Origin: Helichrysum umbraculigerum
Taxonomy: Eukaryota > Streptophyta > Magnoliopsida > Asterales > Asteraceae
Assembly (NCBI GenBank): GCA_949592205.1
Contig: CATIUR010000001.1
Span: 241,168,250 to 241,232,249 of the forward strand
Reading direction: 5' to 3'
Length of the DNA: 64,000 nt
A program made the translations under genes and the position numbers. The notes beneath the pieces were generated by a model that was not told where the DNA came from, did not search any database, and was given only the letters and a program-made list of their open reading frames with translations. This document shows, piece after piece, positions 30,574 through 42,759 of this stretch. Positions within the stretch are counted from its first letter, which is position 1; the number at the start of each line of letters is the position of its first letter.

Positions 30574-32822
30574 GGCTCGCACGGGCCTGCGAGTTCGGTC
30601 CAACTCGCAGCCCAAGCCCAACTCAGGACTCGACTCGCCAGACTTATGTAAAACGAGTTCGGTTCTCATCTCGCAGCTCAGCTCGCTGCGACCTGAGATC
30701 TCGACTCGTTTCGCATAAAACGTATATACTAAAAACATATTTCGTCTATCTTTAATACTAAATATTAATAACAAAACGAATATGCATTTACAAATTCAAA
30801 CCAATGTACAAACATAATAATAATTACTCCAGTCCTATTTCAAGCTAGATCTGTTGTCACAATCTATGTCCCAACACTTACTCATATTTAAAATAGTTCC
30901 TCTTAAAATTCAAAAATAGCAGAGCTAACTGAATGAGTAGCTATCCACTGTCGAAGTTAAGCTCATGCTTTTCTTTGTTTAAAGCAAAAATTTTGAAAAA
31001 TTTAATCAATTTTTAAAGTGAGGAACATTTTCTGAGTTGCTATTTGGATATAAAATTCTATCTAAGGTATTCTATACCGCTATCCCACACTTAGAGGAAC
31101 ATTGTCCCTAATGTTCTCTTCAGTGGAGATTTTACTGGAAGTAAAATCCCACACTTAGAGTTTGAACATGTAAGAAAATGTTTCTCAAGTGTTTGTTTTG
31201 GGCTGGAATCCCACACTTAGTGATAAGCTTAGGATATGGTATAGATTTACTTTGATTAATTAACAGTACTACATAAAGCAAAAAGATAAAAACAGAGAAA
31301 GGATGAAGAAACTCCCCAAATAGTTGAAGATCTGAATATGTGCCGAGAAGATGAAAGTCTTTGTTTTGCGGCAACTCCATGAGGATTATTCAGCTTTTAG
31401 GGGGATTTTCCTTTAAATAAGGACCTTGCCTTCCATTTCAACCATCCTTTGTGAATCAATCTCTTAAGTGTGAACACGTTGGATATACCTTCTAACTCCA
31501 TATTTTTGCAAATGAAAAGGAATCACTGTCTCCGAATGAAAAGATGTTTTCTATTACAAATCATTTTGTAGAACATATGTTTTTAAACGAGTTCGAGCAT
31601 AATGCATAAAAGTAGTATGCAAGTACCTCAAATGTTCGAAACATATGAACTAATTTTTGAAAATTGTTTCCTATTTTTCCGAGACACGTGATTTTGTAAA
31701 AATGAGTTGAAATATTTTGAAAATATTTTTGGGTATATCCAAGTGTAAAGTATATTCAGAGATTTTCTTCACTTATTCATTCACAATCATCCACACGTCT
31801 TATTGCACGGGTTGCCTCCCGAGAAGCGCTGCTGTTATAGTCGAGAGCTCGACTTGGATAGATTGTAGAAAATAAAGCGAAGTGATGGCGTCCTCCGGAT
31901 ACTGGCAGAGTGAAAGCCTCTCCTTGATCAACTAGAAATCATATACGTGTCTGAAAGCGTCATCTCTTCCCCTGCAAAGCAATGCTCAAAAGTGTTCCAA
32001 TCTTAATGAACTGTAAGCTCCCCTTGTTGTCTATCCATTATTCTCAAAGATTCTTCATCCGTAGGCATCATTCCCTGTTTGTTAGGCATTTGTACAAGTA
32101 AAACAAGCAAACGTGATCTAACAAACAAGTGATTATCCTCCAAATCAAAGTTTCACTGGTTTGCGAAAAAAAACTATCAAAGTGAATACTTTGAAGATAA
32201 AACAAACCAGTGTACGACTTGGAGTCTAATCTCACACTTAAAAGCGTTAGTTGCCCAAAGCATCACCGTAGCAGATATGGAAATACTAGTATTATCAGTT
32301 GAATTAGGTAGCCAAATATAGAGATATCCAAAGCACACATTTTTAAACGAGTTCGAGCATAATACACATATTGACATACGGATCATGATATCATATTAAG
32401 CGTTAGTATTTCATGTATGTTTACATAAATATATGTAAGTACCTCAAATGCTCGAAACATGCCAGTGGGTATGTAAGATGACTAAGGCTCCTAACTCTTA
32501 GTAGGTCTCCATGTGAGTGAAAGGGATACTAAGAACTTGAGATTTTAAATAATGGTAAAAACTGAATTTTGCAATAAAGTTCAAACGAGTGGAGTAGGAA
32601 GTTTTAAGGTTTGATAAAAATTTAACTTTTAATGAAGTAATTTTGCAAACCATCCTATTTGTTCATAAAAATAAAGAAAACTTGGAACATTCATTTTAGG
32701 GTTTCATTTTCTACTTATTGGGTTAGCATAATACTTAATAACTATTACCAAAACTATGTTAGACACGGGTTGCCTCCCGAGTAGCGCTTGTTTTTGTTCG
32801 AGTCACTAGCTTGACTCTATCA
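30574..32822 (-). other. G 3' non-coding region, proximal part
   Basis: Non-coding by eye. It holds a 9-bp hairpin CTGCGAGTT/AACTCGCAG (30587-30610), three ATCCCACACTTAG words (about 31080-31220) and two copies of GGGTTGCCTCCCGAG (31808, 32768), a motif recurrent in Tat/Athila elements. A diverged direct duplication joins 31583-31830 to 32341-32790: each starts TTTTTAAACGAGTTCGAGC and includes AAGTACCTCAAATG. No protein recognised. Confidence 0.65.
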
Positions 32823-33483
32823 CTATTTCTCAGGCAATCCTAGGGGTTTTCTTGCATCCTTCAGTAGACACAAGTGGTAATATTGGTACATACCTAAGAG
32901 TTTAAGGAAAGTTACGGGTAGGGTATGTCCAATATAAGGAGATGGTTCGAAGTGAGGGAATTGTTCTACTGGAGGTTGATATCGCGTAAAAAGTCACGTT
33001 TTTACTACCGATATCTCTCTCATTCTGGAACGATTCTTGGCATTTTGAACTCAAATATGGTTCAAATCAATGACATTATGCCAAGGTGGTCAAAACAAGG
33101 TTGCACGATAAAAATCAAGCAAAACGGATGAAAAACGAAGATTCCACACACGTTTGAAGATTCAAAGCATCAAAACGAGATTTCAAGACTAAAGTTCCCA
33201 TCACCAACATCCATCTTATCCAAGATGTTCGTTTTCAAAATACGAATCCAACAGAAGAAGAATCAACAAAAACGGAAGAAGAATGAAGATTCTACGTACA
33301 CCGGAAGATTCAAATGATTCGCACAACACATCTGAAGATTAGAGACATATTTTTGGGATATCTTTGCATCAAAGTGTTCATTTTTGAATTACGAATCAAA
33401 CGCAAAAAGAATCGACTAAAACGGACGTATAACGAAGAAGATACGAGCGAATTAAGAAACGAAGCAAAAGATGACGAACGAGA

Positions 33484-33670
33484 CGGGGGTGTGCCCCCAG
33501 CCGCCGGCCAGCAGGCCCCTGGCGCATGCCACAGGCCCCCAGGCACCGGCCAGCCACCCCCTACACTGGTTTCCTCTTTTGGCAAGTTTGCGTACCTGGT
33601 GCACCACCTTTCCGCGTTGTACAGTACCCGGTGCGCCTACTTTCCGCGTTGTATAGTACCTGGTGCACCT
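33484..33670 (+). repeat. GC-rich palindrome cluster in LTR H
   Basis: A GC-rich island with GGGGG/CCCCC, TGGC/GCCA and GGCC pairings, followed by three copies of GGTGCRCC-containing units about 35 bp apart (near 33600, 33630, 33660). It occupies the same relative place, upstream of the TATA box, as the GGTATACC cluster in LTR G. ORFs across it are artefacts. Confidence 0.65.
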
Positions 33671-33728
33671 TTTTCCCCACATTGCGCTAATGTGCACCCC
33701 TTGATGCTAATGTGAGCCTAAACTCACC

Positions 33729-33737
33729 TATAAATAG
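33729..33737 (+). promoter_or_regulatory. TATA box of LTR H
   Basis: CCTATAAATAGAGG, the same words as in the G LTR (minus strand, 25591-25599 and 62626-62634). The shared CTTAGGAGTTAGAGGAGAA blocks follow downstream. Confidence 0.7.
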
Positions 33738-35968
33738 AGGGCTTGGATTCCATTTGCAAGACACACCATATGCACACACATTAAGCATATTTCTATCTTT
33801 CTTTCTCTAATATTCTCTCTCTAGCACTACTCTTAGGAGTTAGAGGAGAATTATTCTTGTATTTAGTTCCTCTCTCTAGTTTCTCTCTCTAGCACTACTC
33901 TTAGGAGTTAGAGGAGAACTAAAGAGATATAAGTGTAGGAGCTTGTTCAGAATAGAACGAAAGCAAGAAACGCATTGTAATCTTCAGTGTATGCTCGGAA
34001 TTGTGTCAATTAATTCAAGTCTACTTTCTCCCGCATTTAATCCTGGTTCTTTCTATCCTTATCTATCTTAATTAATTACGTTTATATTGATTATGCTAGA
34101 TTTAGTTATTGCCATGATTAGAGAGTAGTATACTTGTTGTGTTTGCTTGTGATGTAGTTAGTTAATTATGGGATGATTTATAATTAAATATAAAAGATCG
34201 GTAATATTACTTTGATCGTCTTATTGCATGTTCTTGTTTGATTGTTGCCTTAGGATTATCATAGTAGTAAAATATAACCGGTCTTAATTGTGACAATCCT
34301 CCATTTAGGGTATTAATCCTTTCTTAATTGCATGCATTACCTAGAGTAATTCCCTGATTAGTGAATTCAAAACGATTTTTTTTGTGTTAAGTTTTGTGAA
34401 ACTTACTATGTGATACGTGATGTATTAGACTTGTAGTTATATGTGTATATAATTACGTACGAAATGAACATATTAAACTCGACAAACTGAATACAATATA
34501 GTTGGTGATATGAAATAATTATTAATTCGAAAATTATTAATTACAAATATTAGATATTTATATTATTAAAATAATATAATAACATATACGTTTTATATTA
34601 AACGTATCAAACGCGAATCATAAAGTTCCAAAAAGAACTTCAAAATACTTTTGAATAATTTTTGTTTGAAATTATTATAGAAAAGTATTAGAACAAAAAT
34701 AAAACGGGAACCTTTAGACTGCTATTTAGGACGCGTTATACACGAACAGAAACAATTATAAAACGTACCTAAAGGTCGAAAATAATAAATGTATTTATTT
34801 TCCCGTTACTGTTTTAGTATTTGGAACATTACTTCAAAATATAAATTCCAAATTTGACTGAAATCTGGCACGCAATTTCACCGTACAGTACTTCTACTGT
34901 AACCAATTTTATTAATGATTTTAATAAAATATTTCATTTTTATAAATATCAATTACTAAGTTTAAAATATAAATTAAGCTAACGAATAATTGATTTATAC
35001 GCGAAGTACCAAAAATTATACCCGTATACGAAACTAACGGGTTAAGAACCCAAACATTTCACACAATAAAAACATGTGCTCGACACACCCTGTTACCACC
35101 TTACTTCCATTTGAAAAACTTGATCAATTCATATTTTATATATACACCTCCTCACATCATTTGGATCACTGCACCAACAACTCAAATAATTGAGTTGATT
35201 TTCTCCTCCTTTTTGAGAAGCCACGGCAGGAACAAACAGGAAGCAAGAAAAAAAAAATAGTGGCTTCATTTCTAACATCTTCATCATCATATTCATCTTT
35301 CAAACTTCCATTCCATTTAAACAATCTTACACAAAACGAAATGATCAGTTAATCATCTCTTTATCATCATCATCTACTCGTCGTCGTCATCATCAATTAT
35401 CTCGATCAGCATCATCATTATCTACCATTGTAAGGAATCAAAAACTATATATTTCATACATATCTATTATAAATATTTCATTGATTATATGATTTTAACT
35501 TGTAAATTATGTATAAAAACTTTGTTATATGACGATTGATACACTAAATTATGGTTGATTACAAAGTTTTGGGATGATTTGGTTGATTGTGTTCTTGAAA
35601 TAAAAGTTAGAACCCAAATTAGTAAATAAGAAATTTGTTTGGATTATGGTGTAACAACTTGTTAAAAAGATGTTATATTATGTTTATATACCATATTGAT
35701 GGTGGATTAACATGTAAAATACAGACATAGATTATATATATATATATATATATATATATGCTGTGCAGTTTGTAAAATCACGAACATGGAACAAAGTCTA
35801 GAATTTACCAACCGATTGGCTAGGTTGAATAATAGCCGAAAGGCAAAAATAAAAAAATAAAATAATAGCCGAATGGTAGTTTGGCAAACCAAAGAGTTTT
35901 TGGTTAGTTTTAGTAAGAACTAAACACATAAATAATATATATTACATTCTTAAACCAAAGGGTACATA

Positions 35969-36039
35969 TAGCTAAGTGGTTTTTGTGTTACAATTATAAA
36001 GGGGAGGTCACAGGTTCGAAACCTGTGACCAACCTTTTT
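35969..36039 (+). other. tRNA-like segment with A box, B box and T-run in LTR D
   Basis: TAGCTAAGTGG (35969-35979) resembles a Pol III A box. GGTTCGAAACC (36013-36023) is a perfect B box, about 33 bp downstream, and TTTTT follows at 36035-36039. The B box sits in a 9-bp palindrome GGTCACAGG/CCTGTGACC (36006-36030). I cannot fold a full cloverleaf: the acceptor arm does not pair and no anticodon arm is clear. It is a SINE or tRNA relic or a chance palindrome, not a tRNA gene. Conserved in the 3' LTR at 44893-44963. Confidence 0.5.
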
Positions 36040-36811
36040 GTCTCTATATTTTTTTTATATATACATTTTACATTGAGTACATTTACATATATGTACATAC
36101 ATTATATGAACTTACAAACACGTAAACGATTATAAATGTACGACATGGGATTTCGACTTAACGAATTATTTAAAGGTTATAAAACTTTTGGTACAAAAAT
36201 TTGGTATAAATTGTACACGTCCGCGGGACACTATTTTTACACAAATAATTAACGATATAACTTTTTGGGCCAAACAGGCCGATTATATAATGGACCAAAA
36301 TTAGTATTTTGTTAACGGGCCAAAATAATTTAGTTAGTGTAATTGGGCCACATCTATTGGGCCTCATTATTGGGCCAAACTAATTGGTCCAAGCCCAACG
36401 GGCTACATAGTTTCAAAATGCAAACTTAAATCGGTTTATATGTATAGGACGAGTAAAATGAAGCAACGATTATTTTGATATATATATTGGCAAACGACAA
36501 CTTACCTTTATATATATATAGATACGAAAAGTTTACAAGCGTGTATTATTTATTTATATATATATACGACAACGACAATTAATATATATACGAATATATA
36601 TATTCAACTTATAAGTATATATAGGTATATACTTACACACGCGTACATTGTTTAACACATGTATCACCAACCAACTAAAATTGTACAAATACTTAATTAT
36701 AACAAATAGTCCGTGTACTTATATAAAGTATATTTATTTGCGTCTAGGTATTTGAGGGACACATCTGGACTACTGTATTATTAGCTGTTATTCGCTGAAG
36801 ACTTGCTACCT

Positions 36812-38269
36812 GTGAGTTCACGGCCCCTACTTTCTACTTGTTTTAAATGCTTTTAAAACCAGGGGTGAAAAATATAGAACTATGTGCTCTAACATGCAAC
36901 TTGATTTATATAATTGCTTGACATGCTTTTATATTCAACTGCTTATGTAAATGCTTAAAATGCTTTTATATACACAACTGATTAACATGAACGCTTTCAT
37001 ACTATTATACACAACATTATATATGAAATGTTTTCATATCCTTATACTTGAACTGAATATATGAAATGATTTTTCATAACTACTTTGGGAATTAAGACAA
37101 AACAAATCTTGGTACGAACCTAGGTTTACATGAGGTAGTTGTAGTGCACATAAGTCCCAATGCTTACAACCTATAACCATTAGCTAGGTGACTCTAGCCA
37201 CTGAGTATACAGATAGTACAATCGATTTGACAACCCTCCCAGGATATAACTCGTTGGTCATTCCAACCCCACGACGGCAGTCGTAACGAGGAGTGTATAC
37301 TTACCGTGTCACTGAGGCAACAACAAAACAACTAGTCGTGGTTTGGTTATAGTACTAGGTGTCTTACTTTAACTCTAAAGGTTTAGCTCACCTTAGAGGG
37401 ATCGTAGTCTATATTCCCACTAAACAACAAAACAACTACAACTTGATTTGGAAAGGGTATTTCCTGTGCATACTTGATTTGGAAGGGGTACTTCCTGTGA
37501 TACACGAATTCTTTTAGGAAATGTTTACTTAATTGTTAAACCTGTATTTCCTACAAACTAATTATTAGGAAATGTTTACTTAATTGTTAAACCTGTATTT
37601 CCTACAAACTATTTATTAGGAAATGTTTACTTGAATGTTAAACCTGTATTTCCTACAAACTATTTAAATGGAGATGTTTTCCTTGATTGGATAAACTAGT
37701 GTTTCTAAACGCATAACTATTTTTAGAAATGTTTACCTTGATTGGTTAAACTAGTTGGATAAACTAGTATTTCTAAAACATAATTATTTTAGAAATGTTG
37801 TTCCTTAGTTGGATAAACTTGAATTTCTTACAAACTACATAATATGAAATGTTTATCATATTTGAATAGACATGTTTTCCTACTTAACGATCAGATTGTA
37901 TTACACATGATTATTGAACTAGTAGTTTGGAAATGGTATTTTCCTGAGATTACTTATTTGAAGCTATACGACAGATAGGAAAGGTTTACTTTGATTATTT
38001 AAACCCTTGTTTCCTGCAACTACTTATTAGGAAATGTTTTGATTAAATTTGTGTTTCCTACGCAACTGTTTACTTGTGGTACGAATGATATTCTTACATT
38101 ATATAGGAAATGTTTTCTTTAACTAGAATAACTTGTATTTCCTACTAAACTTATGAACAATATGTTTTGCCGTAAATGAACGATTTATTCAGAACTTGGT
38201 TTGACCACTATAAACTAAACCTGTGAATTCACTCAACATTCAATGTTGACGTTTTACTATGTTTTTCAG
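36812..38269 (+). other. Putative LTR intron housing the hairpin array (D)
   Basis: From GTGAGTTCACGGCCCCTACT to TACTATGTTTTTCAG. The same bracketing words occur in solo LTR C, although the intervening hairpins differ entirely in sequence. Splicing is inference. Confidence 0.4.
37441..38145 (+). repeat. Tandem hairpin array in LTR D
   Basis: About a dozen hairpins. The first two show a clean compensatory change around the same loop GGGTA: GGAAA/TTTCC (37450-37464) and GGAAG/CTTCC (37481-37495). Then come three or more TAGGAAAT/ATTTCCTA hairpins with an inner GTTTA/TAAAC stem (37515-37653), then versions with TTAGAAAT/ATTTCTAA (about 37722-37776), and GGAAA/TTTCC variants to 38145. Recurs at about 57030-57735 in the 3' LTR. 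Confidence 0.85.
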
Positions 38270-38585
38270 GGAATTAGGACTCAGGTATTGAAGCATGCAT
38301 AATGGACGTAAGTTACCCACGACGAATTAGGATGCCACTTTTGGGACAAAATGTATTTTACAATACTATTATTTCTGCGACTCGACAAGTCGTAGTTTTT
38401 GTAATCACTTTTATATTAATGGCATCTTAATTACTGTTCTGCAATGATCCTAAGCTCTGATACAATGAATGCATACTGCTAACGTCAGCACCCCCGCCGT
38501 TTACTCAAAAGCTTCCGCTAATTATATAATGCTTCCGCTAAGTGTTTGATAAATGTGATTACCGATTTTGGGGGTGTGACAGACT

Positions 38586-38597
38586 TGGTATCAGAGC
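38586..38597 (+). promoter_or_regulatory. PBS for initiator tRNA-Met (D)
   Basis: TGGTATCAGAGC four bases after the 5' LTR end, followed by CATTGGTT. Confidence 0.93.
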
Positions 38598-39509
38598 CAT
38601 TGGTTATAGCGAACTAGAAGTCTTTAAGTGACCTGAAAGCCTTAGAGACCTAGACTATAGCCTTGGCTAGAACACTCATGCATTCATACATTGCATAACC
38701 CTAGTTCATTACGTAATTACTAAATATATTACGAGTGTGAATAACGAACGTCCTATATACGTGATCGACTTCGACAATGAATCGTTAGATCACAAGTATA
38801 ACATCGATCATGTGTCTGCCAACGAAAACTTAACGGCTATGCCTACTCCAAAGTCCAACGTGGCACCTGGTGTAGATGAACAACGAACATGTTTGAGGAA
38901 CTACTGAAGGGACTACCTCTTAAGAAACTCAAGAATACCCATGCTACTTGTGCCCGAGTACAGATGCTAGAAGAGCATGCTTGAGTGGCAGAGAATGTAG
39001 CTGGGGTCAGCATGATGATGACTATATTAGGGTAGTTATAGGAACGTACTTATCCTATCTTCATTAAACTTATGAATGACGGGTTGTACCTATGCTGTAC
39101 TATACTAAAACTTATATTCGATGGATATATATAAATCCCATCACCCTTTAGATAAACACTCTAGTATGAACGTCTTAACTACTTACATTCTTTGAATCAT
39201 TCACATCTATACCTGTAACTCTTGTATTGAGTTCGTACGAACCTGATCGTATTAAGCGGTGATGAAAAGAAGTATGTATTTAGCATCATATAATGACGCC
39301 TGGCCAACGTGATTATATTATACTAGGTACGTATGGGTGTTTCAAAATCGTAAGATGCGTAATGGGGATAACACTAACCCTTCCTTATTCATTCAATACT
39401 TTAGCAACGAAACATTAGGAATGATCGACGAAACGACACACTACCCACGATTGAAGCAATATGAGAAATCATTTATTAGCGAGTAGCTATAACTATTACC
39501 TGAAACGAG
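38598..39509 (+). pseudogene. Decayed gag region of D
   Basis: Expected gag location, but frames are broken throughout. Recognisable scraps include a stretch near 38880-38960 that resembles the end of the gag fold. Parts of gag appear deleted. No uninterrupted ORF of note. Confidence 0.5.
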
Positions 39510-40217
39510 GTGACTCGTACTCACAACAACGCCACGAAGGATAACCGAAACACTAGAGTTGAAATTAATGGAAACCCAACTGAAGGAAAAAGCTCAGGAA
39601 ATGTGAGAGACACTACAGTGGAGAGTGTACTCTCAGTAGTAACTACGAGCAGTAGGGTCATCGAACCCAAAATCGCCGAACCAACCCTTCTACCAGAGCC
39701 AACGATGAGCGACAAAGCAATGGGTGTTTCGAGTGTGGTGACCCAAAACCATTACCGAAACCAGTGCCCAAAACTCAACAACAGTAACAACAACAACCAA
39801 AACCACAACAATCGCAACAACCATTATGCCTCCGTGTTAATTGATTCACGCGCTGATTTAAGTTGTGTGTCTATTGAATTTAGACCACTTTTAGAGAACG
39901 AATTCCATAAACTAAACGATAAATACACCATGGAACTAGCCGAGGGTAAGTTGATCGAATCAGGAGAAATAGTACCGGGATGTGCCTTAGAGTTAGAAGG
40001 TCATCTCTTCGAAATAGACTTACTACCGGTAGAATTGGGAAGTTTTGACTTTGTAATTGGCATGGACTGGTTGTCAAAGAACCGTACCGAAATTATATGC
40101 TTTGAAAAGTTGGTACGACTACCGTTACCAACCGGAGAAACTTTGGTGATACAGGGAGAAAAGAGAACGAGTGCCGTGAAAATGATTACTTGCATGAAGG
40201 CTAGTAAGTATCTCTGA
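39510..40217 (+). pseudogene. pol: Gag tail and protease remnant of D
   Basis: Open for 235 codons without a proper ATG (it begins GTG). An N/Q-rich linker leads into an aspartic protease-like stretch. The catalytic DTGA is replaced by DSRA within VLIDSRADLSCVS, so the protease is inactive. ELAEGKLIESG and GSFDFVIGMDWLSKN are typical of the Tekay protease domain. Ends at a TGA (40215-40217) where the relative F encodes Arg. RT continues in the same frame. Confidence 0.85.
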
Positions 40218-41177
40218 AAGGGATACCCAGTATTTTTGGCACATGTGGTGGAAAAGAAACCCGAGGAGCAACGTATAGACGATATACCAATAGTACGAGA
40301 TTATCCGGGGGTGTTTGCTGACGATCTTCCAGGATTACCACCTCCGCGACAAGTTGAGTTTCGCATCGATCTGGTGCCCGGAGCCGCACCAATCGCTCGC
40401 TCACCTTATTGTCTAGCCCCGTCAGAGATGCAAGAGTTATCTACACAGTTGCAAGAACTCCTAGACCTATGATTCATCCGACCGAGCTTTTCATCTTGGG
40501 GAGCACCGGTTTTGTTTGTCAAGAAGAAGGATGGATCCATGCGGATGTGCATTGACTACCGAGAGCTAAACAAAGTAACTGTCAAGGACCGATATCCGTT
40601 AACCTGCATCGACAATCTGTTTGATCAGCTGCAAAGGTCGAGCTACTACTCGAAGATCGACCTTCGTTCTAGTTACCATCAACTGAAGGTTCGAGAAGAG
40701 GATGTACCGAAGACTGCGTTCAGGACTCGTTATGGTCATTATGAGTTCCTAGTCATGCCGTTTGGATTGACTAACGCACCTGCAGTATTAATGGATCTCA
40801 TGAACCGAGTGTGCAAACCATATTTAGATAAGTTTGTCATTGTGTTCATTGATGACATTTTGATTTACTCGAAGACGAAAGAGGATCACGAACAGCACTT
40901 GAAACTTATCCTCCAACTACTCGAGAACGAGAAACTGTATGCTAAGTTCTCCAAATGTGAATTTTGGATTAGAGAGGTTCATTTCCTTGGTCACGTGATA
41001 AATGATAAAGGAATTCATGTGGACCCATCCAAAATAGAGGCGATCAAAAACTGGGAAGCTCCAAGGACCCCAACCGAGATTCGACAATTTCTTGGTTTGG
41101 CTGGCTATTACCGTCGATTTATCGAAAAACTTTTCCAAAATAGCCCAGTCACTCACCACCTTAACTCAGAAAGATAA
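40218..41177 (+). pseudogene. pol: Reverse transcriptase remnant of D
   Basis: RT palm and fingers are readable: LPGLPPPRQVEF, FVKKKDGSMRMCIDYRELN, YSKIDLRSSYHQ, then the VFIDDILIYS catalytic motif and FLGLAGYYRRFI. A second in-frame TGA (40470-40472) precedes the FVKKKDGS motif. A 1-nt insertion in an A-run near 41124 shifts the frame just after FLGLAGYYRRFIE, giving a stop at 41175-41177. It would have copied element RNA to DNA in cytoplasmic particles. Confidence 0.92.
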
Positions 41178-41628
41178 GAAATTCGAATGGGGAGAAAAAC
41201 AAGAGAATGCCTTCCAACTGTTGAAGCAAAAGTTGAGCACCGCACCGATTCTATATTTACCTTAGGGAATAGAGAACTTCATCGTTTACTGTGATGCCTC
41301 ACACCAAGGTTTAGATTGTGTTCTCATGCAAAACGACAAAGTTATCGCTTATGCATCTCGTCAATTGAAGATGCACGAGAAGAATTATACAACTCATGAC
41401 TTAGAGTTGGGAGCAGTCGTTTTTGCACTCAAGATTTGGAGACACTACCTATATGGTACAAAGTGTACGATCTTCACCGACCACAAGAGTTTACAACACA
41501 TATTCGACCAGAAAGAGCTCAACATGAGACAGAGACGTTGGGTCGAATTGCTGAACGATTACGACTGTGAGATTAAATATCATCCGGGCAAGGCTAATGT
41601 AGTAGCGGATGCCCTGAGTCGTAAATAG
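41178..41628 (+). pseudogene. pol: RNase H remnant of D
   Basis: Frame shifted by one relative to RT. Motifs: VYCDASHQGL, THDLELGAVVFALK, TIFTDHKSLQ and the terminal ADALSRK. A TAG at 41263-41265 replaces Glu in an LPEG-type sequence, and a TAG at 41626-41628 follows ADALSRK. Unlike F, D keeps the Asp of FTDHKSL. Confidence 0.9.
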
Positions 41629-42759
41629 AACGTTAAACCTCGCAGAGTTCGAGCTTTGGTATTGACAATCCACTCGAATCTCATTACTCAAATTCGTGAC
41701 GCGCAACGAATAGCTTTCACTGCCGAGCGCATGAAAGACGAATCCTTGAAGGGAATGGAGAAACAACTTGAAACCAAAGAAAATGGAGTGTTATACTTCA
41801 TGGACCGAGTTTGGGTACCATGCGATGATGAACTACGCAAGCTGATTTTGGACGAAGCTCACAAGTCCAACTACTCGATTCATCCTGGTGCAGACAAGAT
41901 GTACCAAGACGTGAAAGGTTTCTATTGGTGGCCTAACATGAAAAGAGACATCGCTACTTATGTCAGCAGGTGTCTAACTTGTTCAAAGATCAAGGTTGAG
42001 TATCAAAAACCTTCAGGACTTTTGCAACAACCAGAGATGCCACAATGGAAATGAGAGCACGTAATGATGGATTTCATCACAAAGCTACCAAAGACATCAA
42101 CTGGAGTTGATACAATATGGGTGATTGTCGATCGATTGACGAAATCAGTCCACTTCATTGCTATCAAAGAGACTGACAAACTGGAGAAACTGTCGAAGAT
42201 CTATATCAAAGAGGTCGTTTCTCGACATGGTGTGCCATTGTCCATTATATCTGATAGAGATAGTAGATTTACATCTCGCTTCTGGCAGACACTACAACAA
42301 GCTTTAGGTACTCGACTCGACATGAGTACGGCCTATCATCCGCAAACCGATGGCCAGAGTGAACGAACGATTCAAACGCTCGAAGACTTGTTGCGAGCGT
42401 GTGTGATTGACTTTGGAGGAAATTGGGATGCTTATCTCCCACTAGCAGAATTCTCCTACAACAACATTTATCACACCAGTATACAGATGGCGCCATTCGA
42501 AGCACTGTATGGACGCAAATGCCGATCACCACTCTGTTGGGCAGAGATGGATGACAGACAACTATCCGGACCTGAACTTGTCCAAGAAACCACGGACAAG
42601 ATATCTCAAGTACTCAACCGATTGAAAACAGCGAGAGACAGACAAAAGAGTTACGCCGATAATGGCCGTAAACCATTGGAATTTCAAGTAGTGACAAGGT
42701 CCTACTCAAAGTATCGCCTTGGAAAGGGATATCACGATTTGGCAAATGAGGAAAACTGA
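41629..42759 (+). pseudogene. pol: Integrase remnant of D
   Basis: The zinc-binding HHCC region is readable (HKSNYSIHPGADK then CLTCSK), followed by the DDE core: MDFITKLPKT and WVIVDRLTKS, SDRDSRF, and TDGQSERTIQTLEDLL. It is interrupted by TGA at 42052-42054 (Trp in the relative) and by a 1-nt deletion near 42692 that shifts the frame to a stop at 42759. Confidence 0.92.

Larger units (their letters stand above)
34289..38581 (+). repeat. 5' LTR of D
   Basis: 4293 bp, unusually long. Contains a short (TA)n at 35733-35759, a tRNA-like segment and palindrome (35969-36039), a donor-like GTGAGT (36812), the GGAAAT hairpin array (37441-38145) and an acceptor-like TTTTTCAG (38269). Confidence 0.93.

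Noticed and set aside
33314..33715. 133-codon ORF and overlapping ORFs in LTR H
   Set aside because: It spans the GC palindrome island; overlapping ORFs in several frames on both strands reflect few stops in GC-rich DNA.
35969..36039. A genuine tRNA gene
   Set aside because: The acceptor stem does not pair and no anticodon arm can be drawn; it is kept only as a tRNA-like segment.
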